NCBI RefSeq assembly: GCF_965118125.1
Contig: NZ_OZ221288.1
Coordinates: 744,001 to 808,000 of the forward strand
Length of the DNA: 64,000 bases
Direction of reading: 5' to 3'
DNA from: Pararobbsia alpina_A
GTDB lineage: Bacteria > Pseudomonadota > Gammaproteobacteria > Burkholderiales > Burkholderiaceae
Under the pieces are notes generated by a model that had not been told where the DNA came from, did not search any database, and was given only the letters and a program-made list of their open reading frames with translations. This document shows, piece after piece, positions 43,176 to 51,941 of the stretch. Positions within the stretch are counted from its first letter, which is position 1, and each line of letters begins with the position of its first letter. The translations under genes and the position numbers were made by a program.

Positions 43176-43670
43176 ATGGACAAACGGACAGCGCTCTTTT
43201 TGGACATCGACGGCGTTCTGCATCGAGGCGCTACATACGTGAATAGCACGGGAATCGTGACCAGTTCGCCCGGCGTTATCAAGCTGTTCGAATTTGCGCC
43301 GGTGCTTGAGGATGTTCTTCGTCCGTTCCCTGCGATTGAGGTTGTTTTCTCAAGTGATTGGGCGTTTAGATTCGGCGCGGCCCAAACGCGACGCATGCTT
43401 CCTAGCGAATCACTCCAAAATCGGGTCACTGGAGCTACGTTCGAAGGGTGCGAATTTAATGAGCAATTCTGGCCGATGCTGAAACGGGGCGAGCAAGTGC
43501 TCGATTACGTTCGGCGTCACTCCCTTGTTGAGTGGCTCGCGATTGACGACAGAAAGGACGGTTTCGAAAGTTGCATGGATAGGCTCGTTCTCTGCCAAGC
43601 CGAGGTCGGGCTCGGCGACGACGCAGTAGTGACACGTCTAAGAAACAAATTGTCCGAAATGAGTCGCTGA
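43176..43670 (+). CDS. HAD-superfamily hydrolase-like protein
   Basis: 164 residues. Motif I ALFLDIDGVLH is complete (D-x-D), motif II VVFSSDWAF and a late acidic WLAIDDRKDGF (motif IV) follow. Such short HAD_18-type proteins are found in RNA-repair gene sets and defence islands, and as stand-alone proteins of unknown substrate. It follows the degenerate HAD gene by 22 bases, so the two are one transcript. Confidence 0.8.
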   Translation: MDKRTALFLDIDGVLHRGATYVNSTGIVTSSPGVIKLFEFAPVLEDVLRPFPAIEVVFSSDWAFRFGAAQTRRMLPSESLQNRVTGATFEGCEFNEQFWPMLKRGEQVLDYVRRHSLVEWLAIDDRKDGFESCMDRLVLCQAEVGLGDDAVVTRLRNKLSEMSR

Positions 43671-43735
43671 CCGGTCGTCTTGAATAGAGGCAGACACGCC
43701 AGCGTAGTGCACCTGCACTTTGTTCGGAGGTTCGA

Positions 43736-44106
43736 ATGGCCATTGGGTTTTGCCCTCCGCCTGACCAGACGCAGGAAACAGCCTTTCTCAAACGCTGGTC
43801 GATTCGAGATTTTTTGACGGCAGTCGCCGTCACCTCGTCGGTCACTGCGTCGCAAATCGGGATGGCAGGGTCAGCACGGAGATTGTCGAACTCGACCCCC
43901 TTGCGCGACGTGCGCGAACAAAAAGCGGTCGTCGCTACGTACTTGTTGGTCCTAGTGGATACGACAAAGAAGCGAGTGATTTGTGGAACCAGGTGCACAA
44001 GGTCCTCGGGGCCGGTCAACCTTGGAAGGACGTGACCGAGCAACTGATACCCGGTAGCCGTACATCGGTGTCGGCGAAGACGCGCCTTTCCCAACGAAAC
44101 AAATGA
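43736..44106 (+). pseudogene. Small protein read in two frames, possible frameshifted gene
   Basis: ATG at 43736 has CGGAGG at the right distance and gives 99 residues ending at 44035. In another frame, from about 43764, a better-looking product (VSTEIVELDPLARR, RRYVLVGPSGYDKEASDLWN) runs to a stop at 44106 that overlaps the next gene's start (ATGA) but has no start codon of its own. A single frameshift between about 43763 and 43800 would join a good start to the good end. Whether it is a broken gene, a sequence error or chance is open; function unknown. Confidence 0.35.
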
Positions 44107-44351
44107 CGACCGCGAAGAAACACACGGAATTGTCAGTCGCGGCTGATGATTCAGCAAGGAAGGTAGTTGATGACGCGTTCGATGAAGCCTGTTCGAAATA
44201 CTTCAGCGCGGTGCTACCCCGGACATACGTCAGCTTGATGACAATGTCTCCGTTTGAGCTCGGCATGATGTTCAAGAAAGCACTCAGAGACGAGCTGTAT
44301 GACCGTCGGCGCAGCACGGAAAATACAGTCGACAGAAGAAAACTGAATTGA
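44103..44351 (+). CDS. Small protein of unknown function
   Basis: 82 residues, helical: SARKVVDDAFDEACSKYFSA and SPFELGMMFKKALRDELYDR. No family recognised. The start overlaps the stop of the preceding frame (ATGA), which supports co-translation. Part of the element's cargo. Confidence 0.5.
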   Translation: MTTAKKHTELSVAADDSARKVVDDAFDEACSKYFSAVLPRTYVSLMTMSPFELGMMFKKALRDELYDRRRSTENTVDRRKLN

Positions 44352-44490
44352 AAGGAACGCCCTGACGCGACGGCGCCAAGGGATACCGTACGTCGATACC
44401 TAAAGTTGTGAGCTGAGCCAACGATGGAAGACGAACCGACCGGCCCCATAGTGACTCCCAGGTGTCGGCTGAGGCAGCAAGGAAGCTATT

Positions 44491-44775
44491 GTGACAGTAC
44501 GAGAACTCATTGAGAAACTAGCGGAAGTTGACCCCGATGCCATTGTCATTTGGCTCGACGAGTACGCTGACAGAGATGAATCTGACGAAGTTCGCGAAGT
44601 CGATGCGAGAGGCGAGAACTGGACCCGCGAGACGGGATATTACGGAAGCGGATGGTTTGAAGTTCGCTATCCCGGCGACCCGGTAAGACGCGAACCAGAA
44701 TACAACGGTATTGTTACCGAGCATATCCGTGTCGTAGTTCTTTCGTCTGGACCGACGAACCTGAGGTTTGAGTAG
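44491..44775 (+). CDS. Small acidic protein of unknown function
   Basis: 94 residues starting with GTG at 44491; AAGGAAG upstream. The N-terminus MTVRELIEKLAEVDPDAIVI is like a family of short proteins found in phages and genomic islands which begin TVxELIExLxxxDPD. The rest is acidic (DEYADRDESDEVREVDARGE). No enzyme motif. Its presence fits the mobile cargo. Confidence 0.6.
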   Translation: MTVRELIEKLAEVDPDAIVIWLDEYADRDESDEVREVDARGENWTRETGYYGSGWFEVRYPGDPVRREPEYNGIVTEHIRVVVLSSGPTNLRFE

Positions 44776-45145
44776 TGAGAGGCTCCGAAAGCAACTGTTC
44801 ACACAAGGCGTGAAAAGTCAGTCGAGGCTTGATTCTTCCCGTCGACGCACCGCTTCGTTCATGTCACGAAGCGCCATCTGTCGTCTCCCAATCAAGTTTT
44901 GCTACGCGATGAACTTGCAAACGTCCTCGTATCGTCTTTCGTTGCGAAAACCCACGGCAGCGTGACTCCAATGACTCTCTTAGACGGGTGCTTGGCCTCA
45001 CGCCATTTTGACCGAACTCGGAGTGCTAAAAATTGCTATTTGATTTGCGTAAGCCATCAAATTTCGTCGCCGTACGCAAACTAGAAAGCTGCCTTTTCTA
45101 CAGTGAAATTTGCGCACGGTCGCACAATACCCTTCGTCGAGCACG
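44776..45145. other. Intergenic gap in the element
   Basis: A 370-base stretch. Two short plus-strand frames (44768-44965 and 44899-45084) show no family features; the second contains LRDELANVLVSSFVAK, perhaps a remnant. No terminator was recognised. Confidence 0.35.
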
Positions 45146-45964
45146 ATGAATCGCAGACACCGCCCCTTTTCGAGTGTTGAAGCATTGCGGCGACTTCAAA
45201 TGAAAGCGCGCTACTGCTTCGAGACGGAAGAGTTCGAGGCGCTCACTGGTCGAGAACCGGGTGGCGCGGCGGGTAAAAGCGCGTTATTGCGTTTGAACAC
45301 ACAGGGGTTAGTGGTGCCGCTCGCACGCCGGTCCGGATTTTGGCTCATTGTTCCGCCCGAGCATATATCCAAAGGCGCTCCACCCGTTGCGTGGTGGCTG
45401 CATGACTATCTCTCCCGAAAGGAGGTCACCTACCACGTTGGCCTCCTGTCTGCCGCCACCGCACACGGCTCGTCGCACTTCGCCGTCATGGAGACGCAGA
45501 TTTTCCTTCCTTTGCCACGCCGTGAGCTTCAGGTGGCCCCGTTCAGGCTGCGCTTTTTTGTCAAGCAAGGCATTGCGGATGCTCCAACGGTGACGCTTCG
45601 GACCGAAAAGAGCAAGGTTGTCGTGAGCTCAGTCGCAACGACGCTTCTCGACTTGATACGCCACGCGCCGACTGTGGGCGGCATCGAGCGCGCCAACCTT
45701 ATTTTGCAAGACCTCGGAGAGAAACTGGCGAACGAGGACATTGCGTTGTCACTCGCGGCTGCAGCTGACATTGCAGCGGCACAGCGCTTCGGCTATTTGC
45801 TTGAGCACGCGGCGTACAAGAAACACGCGCAAAGAGTGGCCTATTGGTTGAATGAAAAGCGCGTTCAGCGAACACGACTTGATGTATCCGGCACAAGCTC
45901 TAAAGGAGACGTGTCGGAGCGATGGAAAGTCCTCATCAACACCGACCTCGCGAGTGTTGCTTAA
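45146..45964 (+). CDS. AbiEi-type antitoxin (type IV TA), without its toxin
   Basis: 272 residues from ATG 45146. An AbiEi winged-helix and transcriptional-regulator-like layout: LRRLQMKARYCFETEEFEAL, WLHDYLSRKEVTYHVGLLSA, the segment VVVSSVATTLLDLIRHAPTV and a C-terminal helical domain. In AbiE systems the antitoxin gene is followed by the nucleotidyltransferase toxin AbiEii; here the next 290 bases have no such frame and the next gene is on the other strand. So it is an orphan antitoxin or regulator. A longer start at 45110 is possible. Confidence 0.78.
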   Translation: MNRRHRPFSSVEALRRLQMKARYCFETEEFEALTGREPGGAAGKSALLRLNTQGLVVPLARRSGFWLIVPPEHISKGAPPVAWWLHDYLSRKEVTYHVGLLSAATAHGSSHFAVMETQIFLPLPRRELQVAPFRLRFFVKQGIADAPTVTLRTEKSKVVVSSVATTLLDLIRHAPTVGGIERANLILQDLGEKLANEDIALSLAAAADIAAAQRFGYLLEHAAYKKHAQRVAYWLNEKRVQRTRLDVSGTSSKGDVSERWKVLINTDLASVA

Positions 45965-46259
45965 TGTCGGAACAAAAACGTCCGGCGTGAGAGGGCAATG
46001 TCTAGCAAGCGTACCAGACAGTCTCCGGCATCTTTCATGCGCTACTGCTTTGCGCCTACGACTGACACTTCGATGCAGATATGCAGCAGAGGCGCAGTCT
46101 CCCAAGCCTTCGTTGCACTTCTCTAGCGCACGCGAGTCCATGTGCGCCCCGAGGTCAGCTAGGCCCCAATGCGCTGCATACCCTCTGCGAAGGTCTGTGA
46201 GTTTCGGGGCATCTCAGTCAATCAGGAGCGATTCATCACCAGCTAAAGTGTGGGGCCGG
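45965..46259. other. Space between convergent genes
   Basis: About 295 bases between the AbiEi-like gene and the end of the large SIR2 gene. A plus-strand frame (45852-46283) shows no homology to AbiEii or anything else. No terminator hairpin is obvious. Confidence 0.4.
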
Positions 46260-49200
46260 CTAGCGACCTATCAGGTTCGATAAGTCGCGCCAAGCCTTTC
46301 GAGTGCGCAGGCCCTCGTTCCCGCGAGCAACTTCTTCGAGCGTAGCTTCGAGTCGAGACGGTGCTCGGGTTGCCTCAAGGCGCACGGTTTTTGACAAGAC
46401 CAGTAGCGTTTCCTCGGGCCATCTTCTAGCAATTGTTTCGCCTTCTTTTTCGTCCATCAGACCGTGAATAACCATGTCTGGATACTCCACGAACGTGAGG
46501 TACTCGCTGACGGTCGCTACGATTTCCGCGAATGACTCTTTCGAATGCGTAGCAAGCCGCACCATTGCTTCAGACGTAGAGCTCGACCGACATGCAACCT
46601 CCCGTGGCCATGCGTCTCGAAAAAAACGTTTTCCGAATTTCAGCCAGTTTCCGTCATCGTGCACAACCTGTTCCACCAGCCAGAGCGCGGCATTGCGTCC
46701 TGAGTCGCCGCACCCTCGAAGAGCATTTCGACACTCTGCAAGAGTGATGAAGCCGCCCGTTGTGACATTCAAAAATGCCGCTTGAATCAGCATCTGAGCA
46801 ACGTTTCTATCGGCATGTTCATCGAGTTGAAAAACAGCAGGCTCGGACGCGACTTGGAGGAAGTCGTTCTTCACGGACCGAAAGAGCCGCGATGGGCGCG
46901 GTAATGCTATCTCGTGAATGATGCCAACCCAAAACGACTCCGCGAGCCCGTCTTCGACGGAAAGATGCGGCAGAATGGCGCGATTGAACCACCGTCTATC
47001 TGCGAAATAAAGGAAATTGAGCTGGCGACCCAACAAGATGGCCGCGTGCCATGCACCGGCCCCCGGCGCTTGCAAGGCACGATGCAATCGCGATTGAATA
47101 GGAGGAGAGAGGCCTTCGTTTTCCTCGAACTTCTGCCCACTTATCGCGTTGAAGATGGCGTTGACTAAATGGCCAATGGGTCCGTTGATGGCATGGTCCA
47201 CTGTCTTCAATGGTCGCGGTTCGCCCTTTGAATTTGTCGCACTCGATATCGAACTTCCTGTCGCCGCCTCGCCGATATCGCACAGACAAACGAACAGGGC
47301 ATCCCAGAGCTTCCAGAATTCGTCTGCAGATGCGTGATAAAGCTGCTTGGCTGTTTGCTCAATCCAACGAGTGACTTCGTATCGAAGCGGAAACACTATT
47401 TCGGACGGCAACTGTCCCAATCGCCTAGCCGAGACTAACAAAAGCCGACGAGACGTTTGCTCTGGCCACGACGAGATAAATTCTCGCCACAGCGACTCTG
47501 GATAGTTACTGCGACGCCTCTCAATCGTCAACGCCAGAAGCGCCTTAACTGGGCGCTCCGCTACAAGGCCAGAGAACGGACGTATCTGGACAAGACCATC
47601 CCTTGGAGCGCCCGAGAGTTCAAGCGCGCGCTCGGCAATCATACTATTCGGAAGGTCTCGGAGCTCTTCCGGGTCGGTGCGTTGTTGGACCCAGCCGCCT
47701 CGCCCCTCCCAATCGTGGTCGGCGCCAATTTCATGCTCTGACGGCCAATCGGTCGAACCGCGAATCCGCGTAAGCGCTGTGAGGGTGGCGGTCGAGAGTT
47801 TGCAGCCGTTCCGTTGAAGCCATCCGAGGGCAACTCCTGCGCGATAGCGCCTGTCTCGCGCCGAGTCCCTCCGCGTTTCGTCGGCGTTGCGGGGGCGACC
47901 TCTGAGTAGTCGTCGTTCGATACGAAGTCTCTGTGTCTGGGAGAAGTCCTTCCATCGCGCTTTGAGACAGTGAAGCAACTCTCTCTGCGCATAGGGATTC
48001 CAGAAAACGTCGTCAATCAGCGCACTCAATTGCTCGCCAACGGTAGCGCCGTCGAAGATGTCTCTGTGCTTCCAAAAATGCAGTCGCAGGCGACCAAAGA
48101 AAAAACCCTCCGATGCAGGCCATGCGTTCACTTCCCACCGCAATTCGTTCGGCGCCAGTTCTCGCAAGCGACCGCACAACTCGGCGAACCAAAGAAAATC
48201 GGCGTCTAGGCTGTCTATATGACGAAACCGAGCGTCACCCGCGCTAGTTGGCTCGATTGCAGGGGCACGATAGAACCTTGATGCTCCCTCGACATCACTT
48301 AGAAGCGACGCAGCTGTTTCCAGTACGCCTCTCATAATTCGGACCACGGCACCAACTTGGTCGTTCGGTACTTCGATATCTGAACCCCTTCGGCTTTCAG
48401 TCTTCACGTCGAATGTCACCAGCATACTTATGCTGATAGCCGAGGGGTCGTTCGGCGGGAGCGGCGAGCGAAATGTCGCGGGCCGCGCGACGACGTATGG
48501 CTGGGCGATGGCTTGGAGCTCCCTTATTACGGCACCCGTCCAACCTTCAGCCCGAATTCGAATCGCAAGCCGCACCCAACGTAGACCCATTGAGCCTTGG
48601 GCTGAAGAAAGTTGTGATTCGTTTAATAGGGACCACGCATGCCTTACGCTGACGTCGAGTTCCGTCATTCCAACGCTGCGATTCGATAGCCTCTGCGCGA
48701 TGGCATCCATCATCGATGGATGCAACTGAGCTTGTCGCGCTGCCCACCAGAGGGAGCTTGGTTCGTGCAAAACGCGTTCAAACCAGCGAACCAACCAACT
48801 GAGGCGTGTTCCGATGGGCGCGATGGCACTGCGTAAATTGGATATGCGAGTGTACGGATTGTCGGGAGCGTCGGACGGTAACGTACCGAGCACATCTAGT
48901 CCATCCTGAACTTCATTCTGATTGCCTCCGACCACTCGAGGCGGGTCATCGTCGAGTCCATACTCAGCATGTGGGTCTACGCTGTCGGGACGAACTTGCC
49001 CGTAAGCCTTCGATACCGGCGCATACCGAGCGAGCTTATCGAATACGCAGAGCCATTCAGCGGGCGGCGGCGGCGTCGATTCTGCGAACGCTTTGGCGCC
49101 TTCAGCAGTCGCAACGAGGGCTGCTACTTGGCCACGCTCGTGGGGAATGAGTTGACGAGGCGACTTGCGCGACAGTGATAGTACGTGAGCTTGCCAAGCG

Positions 49201-50063
49201 CTCTTGTCGCTCGACCGTTTCGCCCAAGCGTGCAATGACGACCACAACTGAGAATACCCACTGAACGCAATACCGGAGATTCCCAACTCGCTCCATCGCG
49301 CTTTAACTTCTCCGGGCTGCCCTTGCGCGAATGCATAGATTCGTCGCGAGCTGGAGGATGAGTTTGTCGACAGTCCTTCGAGTAGGTAGCGAATGGGCGG
49401 GTCGTTCGCTGAATACCCGAGCAGCACCACCACTCGACGGTCGAGCAAGTCACGCATAAAGTCGGTCGCCCACCCATCAGCAAGATATGCGCGTCCGAAA
49501 TCGCTCGAACTGAGGACGAGGCCGCTGGCTTCATCGCTGTTTTTCGGAAGTCTGCCGTGCAGATATACGATGCCCGTAGGAGTTTCGTCCAGTGCCATCA
49601 ACGGCAACTGCGGTCCGACCCACCGCTTGATACGCGCGTCGATTTTCTCGAACATGCGGTCGAAATTCGTTGTTACCACGAACGGCTCGCCTGAGGCGTC
49701 AACGGATATTTTTAAAAGTGCCTCGTGGTTCTGCGCGCAGGCTCCTCGCGGCGTTTTCAACGCTTCGCGTACTTCGTGTTCGACCGTCGTGCGAGAGAAC
49801 TCCCGCTGCAACATCCCAAACACTTGGTCGAGCGGCGGCGCTAACTCGGGTTTGTTGTGTCTGATTGCATCAGCCATCGCCACGCCGATGGATGACGAGG
49901 GAGCGACGCCCAGTTTGGCCATGACTCGGGTGGTCAATTGGAAGAAACTCGGGAAGCCCGCTGGCATCGAAACCCCCGCGCCGCAGAAAAACACCACTTC
50001 CCCTTGGTCCTGGTATTTGAGCAACTCATTCGGAATGACTGGGCCGTCAGCTAGGAATCTCAG
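46260..50063 (-). CDS. Large SIR2-domain defence protein, Dsr1-like (last gene of the defence operon)
   Basis: Over 1250 residues. The N-terminal SIR2 NADase domain is complete: VVFFCGAGVSMPAGFP (NAD-binding GAG), VVTTNFDRMF (catalytic Asn) and IVYLHGRLPK (catalytic His), then VVLLGYSANDPPIRYLL. The following 900 residues are helical with no clear domain, as in Dsr1 or SIR2-DUF4020 defence proteins, which sense phage and empty the cell of NAD+. The first frame start is TTG 50024, but family-like residues (LRFLADGPVIPNELLKY) continue upstream. CTG at 50063, with CGGAG before it, may be the real start, and I use it here. It lies 54 bases after herA, same strand. The middle is rich in Arg and Trp. 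Confidence 0.85.
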   Translation of the reverse strand: MRFLADGPVIPNELLKYQDQGEVVFFCGAGVSMPAGFPSFFQLTTRVMAKLGVAPSSSIGVAMADAIRHNKPELAPPLDQVFGMLQREFSRTTVEHEVREALKTPRGACAQNHEALLKISVDASGEPFVVTTNFDRMFEKIDARIKRWVGPQLPLMALDETPTGIVYLHGRLPKNSDEASGLVLSSSDFGRAYLADGWATDFMRDLLDRRVVVLLGYSANDPPIRYLLEGLSTNSSSSSRRIYAFAQGQPGEVKARWSELGISGIAFSGYSQLWSSLHAWAKRSSDKSAWQAHVLSLSRKSPRQLIPHERGQVAALVATAEGAKAFAESTPPPPAEWLCVFDKLARYAPVSKAYGQVRPDSVDPHAEYGLDDDPPRVVGGNQNEVQDGLDVLGTLPSDAPDNPYTRISNLRSAIAPIGTRLSWLVRWFERVLHEPSSLWWAARQAQLHPSMMDAIAQRLSNRSVGMTELDVSVRHAWSLLNESQLSSAQGSMGLRWVRLAIRIRAEGWTGAVIRELQAIAQPYVVARPATFRSPLPPNDPSAISISMLVTFDVKTESRRGSDIEVPNDQVGAVVRIMRGVLETAASLLSDVEGASRFYRAPAIEPTSAGDARFRHIDSLDADFLWFAELCGRLRELAPNELRWEVNAWPASEGFFFGRLRLHFWKHRDIFDGATVGEQLSALIDDVFWNPYAQRELLHCLKARWKDFSQTQRLRIERRLLRGRPRNADETRRDSARDRRYRAGVALGWLQRNGCKLSTATLTALTRIRGSTDWPSEHEIGADHDWEGRGGWVQQRTDPEELRDLPNSMIAERALELSGAPRDGLVQIRPFSGLVAERPVKALLALTIERRRSNYPESLWREFISSWPEQTSRRLLLVSARRLGQLPSEIVFPLRYEVTRWIEQTAKQLYHASADEFWKLWDALFVCLCDIGEAATGSSISSATNSKGEPRPLKTVDHAINGPIGHLVNAIFNAISGQKFEENEGLSPPIQSRLHRALQAPGAGAWHAAILLGRQLNFLYFADRRWFNRAILPHLSVEDGLAESFWVGIIHEIALPRPSRLFRSVKNDFLQVASEPAVFQLDEHADRNVAQMLIQAAFLNVTTGGFITLAECRNALRGCGDSGRNAALWLVEQVVHDDGNWLKFGKRFFRDAWPREVACRSSSTSEAMVRLATHSKESFAEIVATVSEYLTFVEYPDMVIHGLMDEKEGETIARRWPEETLLVLSKTVRLEATRAPSRLEATLEEVARGNEGLRTRKAWRDLSNLIGR

Positions 50064-50117
50064 ATATAGCTCCGTTTTCGATACTTATGTGTAACGGCGA
50101 GTGGTGGCGCTATGCTG

Positions 50118-51941
50118 CTAGTGCGCCTGTACGTCATCGATTTCGATGCGGTCCTCTCGTGCGCTCCAGAGGGTCTCCAGGTCCACGTCTTCACTATCAG
50201 GCTGCTGTCCTCTGTCCAGACGGTCCACTTGAATCACCATCGGCAAATCAAACGCAGTGCCTGTTACAACACAACATCCTTTTGCCAAGCTCGGTATGAG
50301 GCTGCGCGACAAAGTATCGAGCGTCGAAATGGTGTTATCAATCAGGAACAGGTCTCGGTCGTTGACCAACCGATGGATGAAGAAGTTGTGAAGCTGCGAA
50401 ACGATAGTGGGAGAGATATCCGCTGGACGCTGGCTTGAGATGGTCAGAAAGACCCCGAACTTTCGCCCCTCCTTGATGATTTCTTCGAAGAGTTCCAGTC
50501 GATAGTCCTTCCAACTCTCATGTTCACGAGCAGACTGCTGAGACAATATGTTGTGCGCTTCATCCACGATAAGATGAACGGTCTTGTTCGGAGGATTTTC
50601 GACACTCTCTCTGTGGGCATTGTAGTAGTGTTTCGCGATGAGCAGCGGGAGAACCTTCTTTGTTTCGCTGTTGCAGCGTCGCATTGAAATAACTGTCACC
50701 AGCCTGTCATCGGGCTCTTCCGCTCCGACTCGAATCACACGGCGAAGTGTATTCAGAGATGACTCAATTCGCTTCAACAACGGTTGAATGTGTTCGAACT
50801 GCACATACCCGTTTATGAGGTCCGCAATTAGCTGCAGGTTGGCACGTAGCACCAGTTGGTCAAACGCGTCGAGCTCTGAAGCATCGACGGGGTCGACGAA
50901 GCGACGAAAGTGCTGGTCATAGTTACTACCGTTGCTGTCGAAAAACTGACCTGCACGCGTAAAACGCCCTCGATTGGAATGCCACGATACGGTCCTGAGT
51001 GCGTCGAGGAGCTCCTCATTCCTGAGCAGCCTCGCAACATTTCGCATGAGGTCCAAAGTCGCTGCTTTACATTCGCCCGCGCAGAATGCATCCCGAAATT
51101 TTGACTTCGTATATAGCGAGAGCGAGTCGCGATTCACCTCAAATCGCAACCGCCCACCAATGAGACGCGCCAAGAACGGACGCTGAGTATTTTGCGTCGC
51201 TTGAAAGAGCACGGCCAAAGTGTCAGCGTTCCAGAACTCCCGCTCGTTCAGCGGAAACGCTCCTCCTTCAGGTTGCGGTACACCTCGCGGCGCGACTCGC
51301 GTGCTCAAGTCATAGACAGTCTTCGACGCCGGACCGACCAATTGCCCGCCGGTGTACTCGCCGTTGAAGTCGAGGACCACGAACCGGCTATTGTTGCCCA
51401 TCGCAGTGGCCTTTCTCTCGAACAGAACCGAATACAACTTTGTTAAAGTGTTCGATTTGCCGCTACCCGTGTTTCCGAACACGCCCAAATGTGTGTTGAA
51501 CAGGCGCTGCCATGGCAGGCCAATCGCAATATCTTCCTTCAACAATCGACCAATAGTAAACGAGCTATCTCCGTCCCGCCCGAACACCTTAGAGATACGC
51601 TCCTCCTGTAGAAGAAAAGCAGGGTCTCGTATCATCGGCAGATACTTGATTCCCTGCTGAAAGGTCTCGCGATGAAAGTAGCCTATCGGTCGCGCGTCAA
51701 CTTTTCTGACGTACGCAACCTTGCCGCCTTCGGCTTCGACCCGGCTTTCATCGAGATACTCGCCTTCTACGATGCAAATGATGTCGCGAAATCCGCGTTG
51801 TATTGCAACGTATTCGCGTATCGAGACCCCCTTGTATTTGTCGCCAGCGTAGAAGAGAGTCTCCTTGCTCGAATCTTCGTCAATCTTGAGCGTGACTCTC
51901 ACACCGGTTACGGCAATTACCTCGCCGACACGAATGCTCAT
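50118..51941 (-). CDS. HerA-type hexameric ATPase
   Basis: 607 residues. An N-terminal HAS-barrel-like domain (VIAVTGVRVTLKIDE) is followed by the FtsK/HerA RecA-fold: Walker A GVFGNTGSGKSNTL (K162), Walker B HLIVDEAHNILSQ (D460-E461) and the late VFLTISSQRPADISPTIVSQ with the sensor Gln and Arg finger region. HerA pairs with NurA in DNA-end processing, but with SIR2 or nuclease effectors in defence (SIR2-HerA, Nezha). Its start overlaps the SIR2-like stop (ATGA), so it is the fourth protein of this operon. Confidence 0.92.
   Translation of the reverse strand: MSIRVGEVIAVTGVRVTLKIDEDSSKETLFYAGDKYKGVSIREYVAIQRGFRDIICIVEGEYLDESRVEAEGGKVAYVRKVDARPIGYFHRETFQQGIKYLPMIRDPAFLLQEERISKVFGRDGDSSFTIGRLLKEDIAIGLPWQRLFNTHLGVFGNTGSGKSNTLTKLYSVLFERKATAMGNNSRFVVLDFNGEYTGGQLVGPASKTVYDLSTRVAPRGVPQPEGGAFPLNEREFWNADTLAVLFQATQNTQRPFLARLIGGRLRFEVNRDSLSLYTKSKFRDAFCAGECKAATLDLMRNVARLLRNEELLDALRTVSWHSNRGRFTRAGQFFDSNGSNYDQHFRRFVDPVDASELDAFDQLVLRANLQLIADLINGYVQFEHIQPLLKRIESSLNTLRRVIRVGAEEPDDRLVTVISMRRCNSETKKVLPLLIAKHYYNAHRESVENPPNKTVHLIVDEAHNILSQQSAREHESWKDYRLELFEEIIKEGRKFGVFLTISSQRPADISPTIVSQLHNFFIHRLVNDRDLFLIDNTISTLDTLSRSLIPSLAKGCCVVTGTAFDLPMVIQVDRLDRGQQPDSEDVDLETLWSAREDRIEIDDVQAH

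Noticed and set aside
43456..44157. 233-codon minus-strand frame opposite the HAD gene
   Set aside because: Overlaps a well-supported HAD gene on the other strand and is basic, Cys/Arg-rich and without a domain.
45852..46283. Frame after the AbiEi-like gene considered as AbiEii toxin
   Set aside because: No nucleotidyltransferase motif (GSxxxD) and it overlaps the end of AbiEi out of frame by more than 100 bases.
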